Origin: Beijerinckiaceae bacterium
GTDB taxonomy: Bacteria > Pseudomonadota > Alphaproteobacteria > Rhizobiales > Beijerinckiaceae
Assembly (NCBI GenBank): GCA_947370975.1
Contig: CANBNG010000003.1
Coordinates: 124,001 to 188,000 of the forward strand
DNA: 64,000 bases
Direction: 5' to 3'
The first letter of the stretch is position 1. The number at the start of each line of letters is the position of its first letter. A program made the translations under genes and the position numbers. The notes under the pieces were generated by a model that searched no databases, was not told the origin of the DNA, and saw only the letters and a program-made list of their open reading frames with translations. Shown one piece after another: positions 7,620 through 16,162 of this stretch.

Positions 7620-8012
7620 TTACTTCTTCTTGCCGTCCGTGCCGAACTGCTTGAGATAGGCCGTCAGATTGTCGATGTCGGTTTCGCTGGTGATGCCGGC
7701 AAAGACCATCTTGGTGCCGGGCACCTTGGCGCGCGGGTTCTTGATATATTCCTTGAAGGTCGCCTCATCCCAGACGAGGCCCGAGCCCTTGTTGGCTTCG
7801 GAATAATTATAGCCTTCGACCGAGCCCGAATGACGGCCGATGAGACCGTTGAGATTGGGGCCAACGCTGTTCTTGGCGGTTTCGCCGATCTGGTGGCAGG
7901 CGCGGCACTTGGCGTAGGTCTTTTCGCCAGCTTCGGCATCCTGGGCCATAGCCTGGCCGGTCAGGGCGAGCAGCGCGAAGGCGGCGGCGGCGGCAGAATT
8001 TTTCAACGTCAT
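7620..8012 (-). CDS. Periplasmic class I cytochrome c (cytochrome c2 type)
   Basis: 130 residues: signal peptide MTLKNSAAAAAFALLALTGQAMAQ, then one haem site CRACH at about 36-40 (covalent haem, His axial ligand) and the Met ligand in PGTKMVFAGI. The spacing and NYSEANKGSG-VWDEATFKEYIKNPRAKVPGTKM pattern match small cytochrome c2 / cytochrome c-550 electron carriers between bc1 and terminal oxidases or other periplasmic enzymes. It is probably a separate unit from the pterin gene 24 bases downstream. Confidence 0.92.
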   Translation of the reverse strand: MTLKNSAAAAAFALLALTGQAMAQDAEAGEKTYAKCRACHQIGETAKNSVGPNLNGLIGRHSGSVEGYNYSEANKGSGLVWDEATFKEYIKNPRAKVPGTKMVFAGITSETDIDNLTAYLKQFGTDGKKK

Positions 8013-8090
8013 GTCTTCTCCTTGAGCGAAAACGCCAGACTTGCGCTTCTTGTCTCTCTGTCAGTCTTGTGGGCAGATCCCCGCCAAGAG

Positions 8091-8122
8091 CGGCCTGCTT
8101 ATCAAGAACGGTCTGCTTATCA
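8091..8122. repeat. 18-bp tandem direct repeat in the divergent cytochrome c / MFS promoter region
   Basis: CGGCCTGCTTATCA (8091-8104) and CGGTCTGCTTATCA (8109-8122), one mismatch, 18 bases apart (about two helical turns). They lie in the 294-base gap between two divergent genes. The layout suits a regulator binding site, but no candidate regulator is adjacent. The remainder of the gap shows nothing else recognisable. Confidence 0.5.
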
Positions 8123-8306
8123 TATGAAGCCCGCGCGGATAAGGACAAGCCCGTGGCAGATCGCCCTCCTATGCACCGCGGCACTGCGTCGCACGCGGCC
8201 AGATCGGCGGCATCGCTTGGCTGCGCCATTGACCCGCGCGCGCCAAGCCGCCTAAATCTCGGAGCCCGAGACTGCGCGCCCGCATCAGGGACTTTCCGAG
8301 AGTGAC

Positions 8307-9776
8307 ATGTCTGAAACCGCAACGGCCGCCTCCACATCGCTGAGCCGCGGCGAAATCATTTCCATCATGAGCGGACTGATGCTCGCCCAATTCATGGGCG
8401 CGCTCGACCAGACAATCGTCGCGCCCGCAATGCCGACGCTCGGACGCACATTCGGAGATGCGGAAACCCTCCCCTGGGTTGTCACCGCCTATCTGCTCGT
8501 CTCGACAGCCGTGACGCCGCTCTATGGCAAGCTCAGCGATATTCACGGACGGCGCAGCATTCTGCTGGTTTCAATCGGCATTTTCATTCTGGGCTCGATC
8601 GCCTGCGCACTTGCGCCCACCATGTTCATGCTCGTGCTCGCGCGCGGCCTGCAGGGATTGGGCGGGGGCGGACTGATCGCGCTCACGCAGACGATTGTGG
8701 GCGACATCATCCCGCCAAAGCAGCGGCCGCAATATCAGGCCTATATCCAGACAACATGGCTGGCGGCGGGGCTTGGCGGACCGATCGTGGGCGGATTTTT
8801 CGCCGAATACCTGCATTGGTCGATGATCTTCTGGATCAATTTGCCGCTGGGGCTGGCGGCTTTTCTGATGACCAATTCCAAATTGCGGCGTCTGCCGCGC
8901 CACGAGCGCCCGCATGAACTCGATCTCATCGGCGCAGCACTGCTGATGGCCATGTCGGTCACGCTGATGCTCGCACTCAACTGGGGCGGCGTGCGCTACG
9001 ATTGGACCTCGCCTGTCATCCTCGGGCTTGCAGGCGTCTCCGTCCTGCTCATTGCAGGACTTGTCGCGCGGTTGCGGATGGCGCGCGAGCCGCTGATCCC
9101 GGTGTCCATTCTCTCCAATGCCATCGTCTTCAACGGCACGCTGTCGGTGTGCTGCGCGATGAGCGTGCTGATTGGCCTCATCATCTATCTGCCGATCTAT
9201 TTCGAGAGCGTGCTCGGCATGAGCCCGGATCATGCGGGCCTCGCGCTCGTGCCGCTGGTCGTTGGCACGACGCTCGGCGCGGCGGTTTCGAGCCGCATCA
9301 TGGGCCGCAGCGACAGCTACAAGCGCGCGCCTATCATCGGCCTGTGCATCGCCATCGCCGCGACGCTCATTCTCTGGCTTGCGGCCCCGTCCCTTTCGCT
9401 GCCGATGCTCGAACTCTTGCTCGCAGCACTCTCTATGGGCCTTGGCTCGCTGTTGCCGGTCACGACGACCGCGCTGCAAAACGCCGTTCCACGGCATGAA
9501 ATGGGCACGACCATGGCGCTGCTCAATTTCCTGCGCCAGCTCGGAAGCGCTTTTGCCGTCGCCGCCTTTGGCACGATTCTGCTTGGACTCTCAGGGCTTG
9601 CGCGTGGCGGCGCGCATGAATTGCTGATGCGCGCTGCGGGTCACGATATGGCTGGCCTCTCGCGTGGCTTTGGCCTGCTCTTCCTGCTGACAGGCCTTTC
9701 GCTTGCCGGCGCGCTGTTTTTTCTCATCCGCATGGAAGAAAAACCCCTGCACGACGGGCATCAAACCAAGGCATGA
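8307..9776 (+). CDS. MFS drug exporter, DHA2 (EmrB/QacA) family
   Basis: 489 residues with about 14 membrane segments and DHA2 motifs: LDQTIVAPAMPTLGRTFG in helix 1, LYGKLSDIHGRRSILL (MFS motif A), ARGLQGLGGGGLIALTQTIVGDIIPP (motif B/C region) and WRWIFW-equivalent WSMIFWINLPLG. It is expected to export drugs or toxic organics using the proton gradient. It stands alone; no TetR regulator or membrane fusion protein is next to it. The start ATG follows a weak GAGAG. Confidence 0.9.
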   Translation: MSETATAASTSLSRGEIISIMSGLMLAQFMGALDQTIVAPAMPTLGRTFGDAETLPWVVTAYLLVSTAVTPLYGKLSDIHGRRSILLVSIGIFILGSIACALAPTMFMLVLARGLQGLGGGGLIALTQTIVGDIIPPKQRPQYQAYIQTTWLAAGLGGPIVGGFFAEYLHWSMIFWINLPLGLAAFLMTNSKLRRLPRHERPHELDLIGAALLMAMSVTLMLALNWGGVRYDWTSPVILGLAGVSVLLIAGLVARLRMAREPLIPVSILSNAIVFNGTLSVCCAMSVLIGLIIYLPIYFESVLGMSPDHAGLALVPLVVGTTLGAAVSSRIMGRSDSYKRAPIIGLCIAIAATLILWLAAPSLSLPMLELLLAALSMGLGSLLPVTTTALQNAVPRHEMGTTMALLNFLRQLGSAFAVAAFGTILLGLSGLARGGAHELLMRAAGHDMAGLSRGFGLLFLLTGLSLAGALFFLIRMEEKPLHDGHQTKA

Positions 9777-9780
9777 CGTG

Positions 9781-9865
9781 AAACATTTAACGCAACGTGA
9801 GTTAACCATTTAACGACGTTTTGTAATCAAACTGTTCACAAAAGTTAATTTCCGTTTACCTTAAC
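9781..9865 (+). promoter_or_regulatory. AT-rich regulatory region upstream of rpfF with repeated TTAA motifs
   Basis: This 131-base gap is unusually AT-rich for the genome. CATTTAACG occurs twice (9784-9792 and 9807-9815, 23 bases apart), GTTAAC lies at 9801-9806, and GTTAA...TTAAC flanks 9844-9865. Several half sites resemble the CtrA box (TTAA-N7-TTAA), for example TTAA-N7-TTAC from 9845, but none is perfect. Control by CtrA or another TTAAC-binding regulator is only suggested. Confidence 0.45.
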
Positions 9866-9907
9866 CCTGCGCGCACGAGCGCACTCGCGGCGGCGGGAGT
9901 AAGGGTA

Positions 9908-10900
9908 ATGGCATATTTCGATAGACCTCTCAGCTCTGGACCCACATCTGGCTCCAGTGGCACTATTTCTTTTATCAATCCGGCACTTTCTCTGCTGCGC
10001 GAGCGCCAAGCGCTCCTGGTAACGGGCAAGGACCAGGGCGTGGATGTTTCCACCAGCCTCGCCTTTCCGACGGCAGATTTCCGGGAGCTCGATGTTTCTT
10101 TCGATCCCACCCATCAGGCGCTGTGGTGCCATATGCGCCCCAAGGGCCCACCGAGCTTCACACCCTCGCTACTCGGGGACTTGATCGGGCTGCGCGGGTC
10201 CGTGCAGAGCTACATGAACGGGCGCGTGGCGGGCGATGGCCTGCGTTATTTCATCGGCGCATCGCGGCTGCCCGGCATTTTCAATCTCGGCGGCGATCTC
10301 GGCTATTTCGTCGACACTATCCGTTCGCGAGACAAGGCGCGGCTGCGGGCCTATGCGATCGATTGTTGCGATGTCAGTTATCATATGGCCATCGGCTTCG
10401 ACACGCCGGTTGTCACAATCGGGCTCGTGCAGGGGGATGCTCTGGGCGGTGGCTTTGAAGGGGCCATGTCGTTCCAGATTCTCGTGGCGGAAAAAAGCGC
10501 GCGCATGGGTCTGCCCGAAGTGCTCTTCAACCTCTTCCCCGGCATGGGCGCCTATAGTTTCCTCGCCCGCAAGATCGGCGCGGCCAAGGCCGAACGCATG
10601 ATCCTGAGCGGCAAGGTCTATACAGCCAGCGAACTCCATGAGCTTGGCGTGGTCGATGTACTCGCCGAGGATGGACAGGGCGAGGCGGAAGTTCGCAAGC
10701 TGATTTCGGGCGGGGATGCACGCTATCGCCTGCAACAGGCGCTGACGCGGGTCGCCCGGCGCGTCTCGCCGCTCACCTTCGAGGAACTGCAGGACATCAC
10801 CGACATCTGGGTGGATACGGCAATGCAGCTCTCCGATGTCGATCTGCGCAAGATGGAACGTCTCGCGCTGGCGCAGCGGCGGCGGCTCGAACGCAGCTGA
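9908..10900 (+). CDS. rpfF: RpfF-type DSF synthase (crotonase-fold cis-2-enoyl fatty acid signal synthase)
   Basis: The 330-residue crotonase-fold protein carries the RpfF signature rather than that of ordinary beta-oxidation hydratases: GDLGYFVDTIRSRD, GLVQGDALGGGFEGAMSF, GLPEVLFNLFPGMGAYSFLARK. The two catalytic glutamates are at 184 (GGGFE) and 204 (GLPEV), 20 residues apart as in Xanthomonas RpfF (Glu141/Glu161). The enzyme dehydrates 3-hydroxyacyl-ACP and releases the diffusible signal. It has about 40 extra residues at the N-terminus. GGGAG lies about 9 bases before the ATG. The stop codon directly abuts the stop of the convergent rpfC-like gene, the same convergent order as in Xanthomonas. 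Confidence 0.9.
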   Translation: MAYFDRPLSSGPTSGSSGTISFINPALSLLRERQALLVTGKDQGVDVSTSLAFPTADFRELDVSFDPTHQALWCHMRPKGPPSFTPSLLGDLIGLRGSVQSYMNGRVAGDGLRYFIGASRLPGIFNLGGDLGYFVDTIRSRDKARLRAYAIDCCDVSYHMAIGFDTPVVTIGLVQGDALGGGFEGAMSFQILVAEKSARMGLPEVLFNLFPGMGAYSFLARKIGAAKAERMILSGKVYTASELHELGVVDVLAEDGQGEAEVRKLISGGDARYRLQQALTRVARRVSPLTFEELQDITDIWVDTAMQLSDVDLRKMERLALAQRRRLERS

Positions 10901-13381
10901 TCAGCGCAAATGCGGCAACAGCGCCGTGCGGGCGCGCGCAAATTGCGCTTCTAGCTCGCGCACATGGGCCACGCCACTGACGACAAGATCCTGTGCCTCG
11001 ATGGCGCGGAGATCGAGGCATAATTTATAGACCGCCTGCGCACCGACATTGGCCGCGCAGGAGCGCAGGGCATGGGCATGATCGCGAAAGCCGGTCACGT
11101 CCTGCTCGGCCACGGCGACAACCAGCTTTTGCAAAACGCCTGCCGCATCGGCCACAAATTGCGTGGCGATTTCACACACAAAGGCCTCGCCGCCCAAAGC
11201 TTCGAGATCGCGCAAGGCGCGCGCATCGATTGCATCGGTGCAGATAGCGTCGCTTTCTGCAAGAGCCTCGGGCGCGGGCGCGCCCATGTCTGGCATCGCA
11301 GCCCTCGCGGGCGCGGCATGTTTGTCGACCAGGGCAAGCAGCTTGAGCGCCTCGATGGGCTTGTTAATACACTCAATCATACCAGCCTCTCGACATTTAA
11401 GCGCGGTCTCCGGCGTCGCATCGGCTGTGAGCGCGATGATCGGCACGCTGTTTTGGCCGAGCATGGCGAATTGATAGAATTTGGATGCATCGAGCCCGTT
11501 CATGACCGGCATGTTGACATCCATCAGCACGAGATCGAAAGATCCCTGCAGGAGAGCATTAACCGCAAGGTCGCCGTTCTCGACGATGGTCGCGCGATGG
11601 CCGCCCCGCGTGAGGATCTGCGCAATCACCATCTGGTTCGTGCGATTGTCTTCCGCGACCAGAATATCGAGCGCGCGCAGCGGCAGATCTGCTTCCGGCG
11701 TTGACACAAGCGCCCGCGCATTGGGCGCGCTCGCGCCAAGCCTCACCATCTGGCGCAACGATTCACCAGCCAGCGGTAGTGGCAGTGTGGCAAGGACATG
11801 GCGACGCCAGGCCTGAGGAACGTCATCTGGCCGCGTGCTCAGCAAAAGACAGGTGCGCATGCTGAAGACCTTCTGGCTTTCCAGAAGATCAAAAAGCGCC
11901 TGCCCCTCAGTCTCGATCATGCGCTCGTCAATGAGCAGGATCTCGTTGCGATGGGATTTGGTGGCAAGATAGGCCGCAAGGTCGGCCATGTCGCCGATTG
12001 TCGATGTCGGGCAACAGGAGGCACGCACGCTCTCCACAAGACCGGAATCGCGCGACAGGACGAAGGCAAAGACAGCGCTCGCATCAGGCTCTGCCTCGGT
12101 CGCCCCTGCCCCGACTTCGATTTCAAACCAGAAGGTCGAGCCCGCGCCCGGCACGCTTTCCACGCCGATGCGCCCGCCATGGGCTTCCACCAATTGACGC
12201 GCAATGGACAGACCGAGCCCCGTGCCGCCGAATCGGTCGATGATGGTTTCGTCGGCTTGGGTAAAACTGTCGAAGATCCGCGCCTGCGCCTCGGGCGCAA
12301 TGCCGATGCCGGTATCATTGACCTCAAAGCGCAGCCGGATCGGGCCATTGGCCTCGGCAGAAAGCAGCCGCGCCTCGATCAGCACGTAACCCTGCGCAGT
12401 GAATTTCACCGCATTGCCGGCCAGATTGATCAGCACCTCTTCAAAATGCGCCGTGCTGCCGACCACGTGGCGTGGCAGTGCGGGATCGATATGCAAACCG
12501 AGACCAATGCCCTTGGCCTGCGCCTGCACGGACAACATGCTGCGGATATCGCGCAGGAGACCATGCAGATCGAACGCGCCCATCTGCGGCTTTTTCCCCA
12601 GCTCCATGCGTGACACATCGAGCAGCGAGTTGATGAGCGACAGCAGCGAGCGGCCTGACTTGCCGATGGTGCGCGCCATATCTGCCTGTTCGCGCTTGAG
12701 CGGCGTGCCGACCAGCACATCGGCAAGGCCGATGACAGCATTGAGCGGCGTGCGCAATTCATGGCTGATGGAGGCAAGGAACAGGCTTTTTGCGCGGCTC
12801 GCCTCCTCCGCCTGACGCTTGGCCTCCGAAAGGCGGCGAATGAGCACCGAAACATAAATTGGCAGAATGATGAGACCAGCCAGCAGGCCTCCGCTCAACT
12901 CTCGATTCTGATACCAGAACGGCGTGGTGACAATGACACCGAGAAAGCCAATAAATCCCACGATCGCAGCAACAAAGAGATATTCGACGCCGAAGCGAAA
13001 GCCATTGCCAAAAATCGCCCAGAGAAAAATCGGATAGGTGAATGCCGTCAGCTCGTCGCCTGTATGCATGAGATAGGCAACGCCGAAAATATCGAGCGGA
13101 ATGCCGATCATGCGCCGCATCACCGAGACGCCGGGCCAGAACAGAAGGTGGATGAACAGCAGCACCGTGGCTGCGGTGTAGAGAAGGAAATAGAGGCCTA
13201 TTTCCTCCAGCAGGACCTGGTGGCCAATGCCGCCGCTCAACAGGCCGATGAAGAGACAGATGAAAGCAAGCAGGCTCAGCGCCAGCCGGCTCAGCGTCAG
13301 CTCATGTTCGGAATCAGGCCGCGCAGCAAGCTTGTCTGCAATCTGCGCAATCGGGCCTTTTCTGGATGGGGCGCCTGGCAT
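10901..13381 (-). CDS. rpfC: RpfC-type hybrid sensor histidine kinase for DSF (TM-HisKA-HATPase-REC-Hpt)
   Basis: 826 residues. A short N-terminal input containing RPDSEH (about 21-26) precedes five membrane helices (about 33-182), with NGFRFGVEYL and SGGLLAGLIILPIY resembling the RpfC sensor module. The HisKA box SISHELRTPLN has phospho-His207, followed by a HATPase (DTGIGI, GGTGLGLSIA), a degenerate receiver-like stretch (about 480-590), a true REC (VAEDN, LMDVNMPVMNG, NKP; about 600-720), and an Hpt domain with HALRSCAANVGA (about 740-826). The ATG at 13381 lies 10 bases after the upstream stop, so it is co-transcribed with the GGDEF-EAL gene. It should sense the RpfF product and may bind RpfF through its REC, as known for Xanthomonas. 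Confidence 0.88.
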   Translation of the reverse strand: MPGAPSRKGPIAQIADKLAARPDSEHELTLSRLALSLLAFICLFIGLLSGGIGHQVLLEEIGLYFLLYTAATVLLFIHLLFWPGVSVMRRMIGIPLDIFGVAYLMHTGDELTAFTYPIFLWAIFGNGFRFGVEYLFVAAIVGFIGFLGVIVTTPFWYQNRELSGGLLAGLIILPIYVSVLIRRLSEAKRQAEEASRAKSLFLASISHELRTPLNAVIGLADVLVGTPLKREQADMARTIGKSGRSLLSLINSLLDVSRMELGKKPQMGAFDLHGLLRDIRSMLSVQAQAKGIGLGLHIDPALPRHVVGSTAHFEEVLINLAGNAVKFTAQGYVLIEARLLSAEANGPIRLRFEVNDTGIGIAPEAQARIFDSFTQADETIIDRFGGTGLGLSIARQLVEAHGGRIGVESVPGAGSTFWFEIEVGAGATEAEPDASAVFAFVLSRDSGLVESVRASCCPTSTIGDMADLAAYLATKSHRNEILLIDERMIETEGQALFDLLESQKVFSMRTCLLLSTRPDDVPQAWRRHVLATLPLPLAGESLRQMVRLGASAPNARALVSTPEADLPLRALDILVAEDNRTNQMVIAQILTRGGHRATIVENGDLAVNALLQGSFDLVLMDVNMPVMNGLDASKFYQFAMLGQNSVPIIALTADATPETALKCREAGMIECINKPIEALKLLALVDKHAAPARAAMPDMGAPAPEALAESDAICTDAIDARALRDLEALGGEAFVCEIATQFVADAAGVLQKLVVAVAEQDVTGFRDHAHALRSCAANVGAQAVYKLCLDLRAIEAQDLVVSGVAHVRELEAQFARARTALLPHLR

Positions 13382-13391
13382 GTCGGTTGGC

Positions 13392-15536
13392 TCACGCGCT
13401 GGCGGCAAGCAGCGGCTCGGACCGCAGTAGCGCGACAAAATCTTCCGCCGACATCGGGCGACCGAAATAATAGCCCTGCACTTCGTCACAGCCCTCTGCG
13501 CGCAGGCGCGCCAATTGCTCCGCTGTCTCCACGCCCTCGGCAACCACATCAAGATCGAGGCTGTGGCCAAGCGTGATAATGGCGCGCACGATGGCTGCAT
13601 CATTGGGATCGGTTGACAGATTGCGGATGAAACTCTGGTCGATCTTCAACCGGTCGACCGGGAATTTCTTGACGTAGTTCAGCGAGGAATAGCCGGTGCC
13701 GAAATCATCGATCGACACATGCACGCCAAGATCGAGCAATTGCCGGAGATCGTTGGCAACAGCCTCGAAATCGCCCACGACAATGCTCTCGGTGAGTTCG
13801 AGATCGAGCCGCGAGGGTTCAAGCCCGGTCTCGGCCAGCACCTTTGCGACAAGCAGCGGCATCTGGCGCTTGTGAAATTGCACCGGCGAGAGATTGACGC
13901 CAACACGCACGGGCGGCAAGCCCACGCGCTGCCAGCGCTTGGCCTCGCGGCACGCCTCGCGCAGGACCCATTCGTTCAGCGGCACGATAAGGCCGGTTTC
14001 CTCCGCACGCGCAAGGAAGACGCCGGGCCCCACAATGCCGACGCCCGGACGGTTCCAGCGCAGAAGTGCCTCTGCACCAACGATTTCTCCACTCGCGAGA
14101 TCGACCTGCGGCTGGTAATGGAGCAGGAATTCTCCATTTTCGAGACCACGGCGCAATTCGCCGTCGAGCAACGCATCGTTGCGTGCACGCGCCTGCATGT
14201 CGGCGGCATAGAAGCAGAAGAAATTACCCTGCTCGGCCTTGGCCCGATACATGGCGAGATCGGCATTTTTCAACAGATCTTCGCCATCCAGCCCATCGTC
14301 TGGATGAATGGCGATGCCGATGCTGGCCGTGGTGCGCAGGCCCGTGCCCTCGAAGCCTTCGGTCGTGGCGATGGTTTCAAGAATGCGGCGGGCGAAATCG
14401 GCCGCATCGTCTGTGGACGTGACCTGCGCCTGCAAAATCGCAAATTCATCGCCACCCAGACGCGCCAGCGTATCCTGAGCGCGGATCGCCCCGCGCAGAC
14501 GCTCGCCCACCGCCCTGATGAAACGGTCGCCGGCCGAATGTCCCAGCAGATCGTTGATCGATTTGAAGCCGTCGAGATCGAGCAGGTGCAAGGCAAAGGG
14601 CTGGTCGCCGCGCCGCGCACGCGCAATGAGGCGACGCATGCGCTCGCGCAGCAGGGTGCGATTGGGCAGATCGGTCAGCGGATCGTGATGGGCAAGGTGG
14701 CGCAGATGGCCTTCGGTGCGCTTGCGCGCGGTAATGTCGAGCGAGCTTGTGAGTACGCCGATGACGGCGTTGGCGGCATCCTTGAGCGGCGATTTGGTGG
14801 TGACGAAAACATGCGTCTCGCCATTGCGGCCCTGGATTTCCTCTTCATAGCTTGGCAGCGGCTTGCCGGTTTCAAACACCATGCGGTCGAGTGCATGGCT
14901 GCGCGCGCCATGATCGTCGCCAAAAAGAACATCTGCGGGCTTGCCGATAGCGTTCTGGTCAAGCCCGGCAAAGGCGATCTGATAGGCATTGACGAACAGA
15001 AGCTGCCCGTCATAGCCGGCGGCGCTGATCATCACCGGCAGCGTGTCGATGACCTGCGCGAGGCGCTCGCTGGAATCGCGCAAGGCGCGCTCGCGCGAGC
15101 GTTCGCTGTCTTCAAGCTCCTTGGCGAGGCTGGTTGCCCGGCTGGCGAGCAACAATTGATGCTTGTGCAGCTTCAGGAGATTGCGGGCGCGGGTGACGAA
15201 TTCATGATGGTCGACCGGACTGTGCAGAAAATCGGTCGCCCCCGATTCCAGCGCGCGCAGGCGAAAGCTGCGCTCCTCGTAAACGGTGATCACGACCACC
15301 GGCACATCGACCGATGACGGCAGCAGGCGGAAGCGGCGGATGAATTCCGCGCCGTCCATCTCCGGCATCTTGTAGTCGGTGATGACAAGATCGGGCGCCT
15401 GGCCCGCAAGCCAGGTGAGCGCCTCTTCGGGATCGCCGAAGGTGCGCACGGTCACATCCGCTTCGATCGAAGCGGCAAGCTTCGCGAAGATGTTCCGGTT
15501 GGTCACCCGGTCGTCGACAATCACAATCAAGGACAT
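13392..15536 (-). CDS. Response regulator with REC-PAS-GGDEF-EAL (c-di-GMP turnover), in the rpfG position
   Basis: 714 residues. The N-terminal REC (about 1-120; VDDR, TDYKMPEMDG phospho-Asp) has the style of RpfG receivers (PVVVITVYEE, ATDFL), but the conserved Lys of the KP motif is Ser (HSPVD). A coiled linker and a PAS domain (about 165-285) follow. GGDEF (about 290-455) has intact RLGGDEF and an I-site RAQD five residues before it. EAL (about 470-710) has intact EALLRW, ELTES, DDFGTGYSSL, EGVET and QGYYFGRP. Both synthesis and hydrolysis of c-di-GMP are therefore possible. It is first gene of the operon with the RpfC-like kinase. Start ATG at 15536; no strong Shine-Dalgarno. Confidence 0.88.
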   Translation of the reverse strand: MSLIVIVDDRVTNRNIFAKLAASIEADVTVRTFGDPEEALTWLAGQAPDLVITDYKMPEMDGAEFIRRFRLLPSSVDVPVVVITVYEERSFRLRALESGATDFLHSPVDHHEFVTRARNLLKLHKHQLLLASRATSLAKELEDSERSRERALRDSSERLAQVIDTLPVMISAAGYDGQLLFVNAYQIAFAGLDQNAIGKPADVLFGDDHGARSHALDRMVFETGKPLPSYEEEIQGRNGETHVFVTTKSPLKDAANAVIGVLTSSLDITARKRTEGHLRHLAHHDPLTDLPNRTLLRERMRRLIARARRGDQPFALHLLDLDGFKSINDLLGHSAGDRFIRAVGERLRGAIRAQDTLARLGGDEFAILQAQVTSTDDAADFARRILETIATTEGFEGTGLRTTASIGIAIHPDDGLDGEDLLKNADLAMYRAKAEQGNFFCFYAADMQARARNDALLDGELRRGLENGEFLLHYQPQVDLASGEIVGAEALLRWNRPGVGIVGPGVFLARAEETGLIVPLNEWVLREACREAKRWQRVGLPPVRVGVNLSPVQFHKRQMPLLVAKVLAETGLEPSRLDLELTESIVVGDFEAVANDLRQLLDLGVHVSIDDFGTGYSSLNYVKKFPVDRLKIDQSFIRNLSTDPNDAAIVRAIITLGHSLDLDVVAEGVETAEQLARLRAEGCDEVQGYYFGRPMSAEDFVALLRSEPLLAASA

Positions 15537-15789
15537 TGAACGCAGTCCGGCACGCTGGAGACAGTCTTGCCGAAGAGAGCAGGAGCAACCCCGCACATCC
15601 GGCGAACAGGCTGCATCATCCCGCAATTATCTTAATCAAATACGTATGTGTCTGTTTTTGCATCAATATGCTTCGCGAAATACATTTCGTTGTTTCTGCT
15701 TGAATAATCATATCGATCTTCCGCGAAGGAAACTTTTGCTCTGCCTCCTTGTTCATACTTCGCTAACCGTTGCTGCAAGGAGCGTAAGC
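15537..15789. other. Divergent intergenic region, 253 bases
   Basis: An AT-rich stretch (15625-15720) between the c-di-GMP gene (minus) and the 97-residue unknown (plus), likely holding both promoters. No repeat, hairpin terminator or EcfG-type site was recognised. Confidence 0.5.
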
Positions 15790-16083
15790 ATGACGCTGTC
15801 GGATCTCGAGTCCCTGCTGCACGCGAGCCTGTCGGGTTTGGGAGCGCTGATCTCCGTAACTGTGACAGACCTGCCGGCCGACGAGCGGGGTCTGCGCCAG
15901 CTGCTGGCCAAGGCAGCGGAGGTTGCACGTCTCAAGGCGACGCCAATGATCGAAATCCAGCTCCCGCGCGGCCGCTTCCCCGGCATTGGCGCGACCTATG
16001 GCGGAGCCCCGGTGCGCGATTGCGGCCCCTCGAGCGTGCTGCGCCTTGTGTATGGCAAGCAACCGGTGATCATCGCCGCCTGA
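15790..16083 (+). CDS. Uncharacterised 97-residue protein
   Basis: Not recognised. The ATG at 15790 is well supported by AAGGAG (15777-15782) 7 bases upstream. The sequence begins MTLSDLESLLHASLSGLGALIS, has a charged helix (DERGLRQLLAKAAEVARLKA), then a PRGRFPGIGATYGGAP stretch and a hydrophobic end (VLRLVYGKQPVIIAA). There is no signal peptide, membrane helix or metal-site pattern. It lies between the DSF/c-di-GMP operon and an OmpA-domain gene; the following gene has its own EcfG-type promoter, so no operon is implied. Confidence 0.75.
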   Translation: MTLSDLESLLHASLSGLGALISVTVTDLPADERGLRQLLAKAAEVARLKATPMIEIQLPRGRFPGIGATYGGAPVRDCGPSSVLRLVYGKQPVIIAA

Positions 16084-16089
16084 ACCTGC

Positions 16090-16115
16090 GGAACCTTGTC
16101 TTTGGCGCATTCGTT
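16090..16115 (+). promoter_or_regulatory. EcfG-type promoter for the OmpA-domain gene
   Basis: GGAAC (16090-16094), 17-base spacer, CGTT (16112-16115), 47 bases before the ATG at 16163. Exact consensus. Confidence 0.78.
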
Positions 16116-16162
16116 AGAGGCTGCGTTGCTTTGCCTGCGCGCTGACCTTGAGAAGGACGCCC

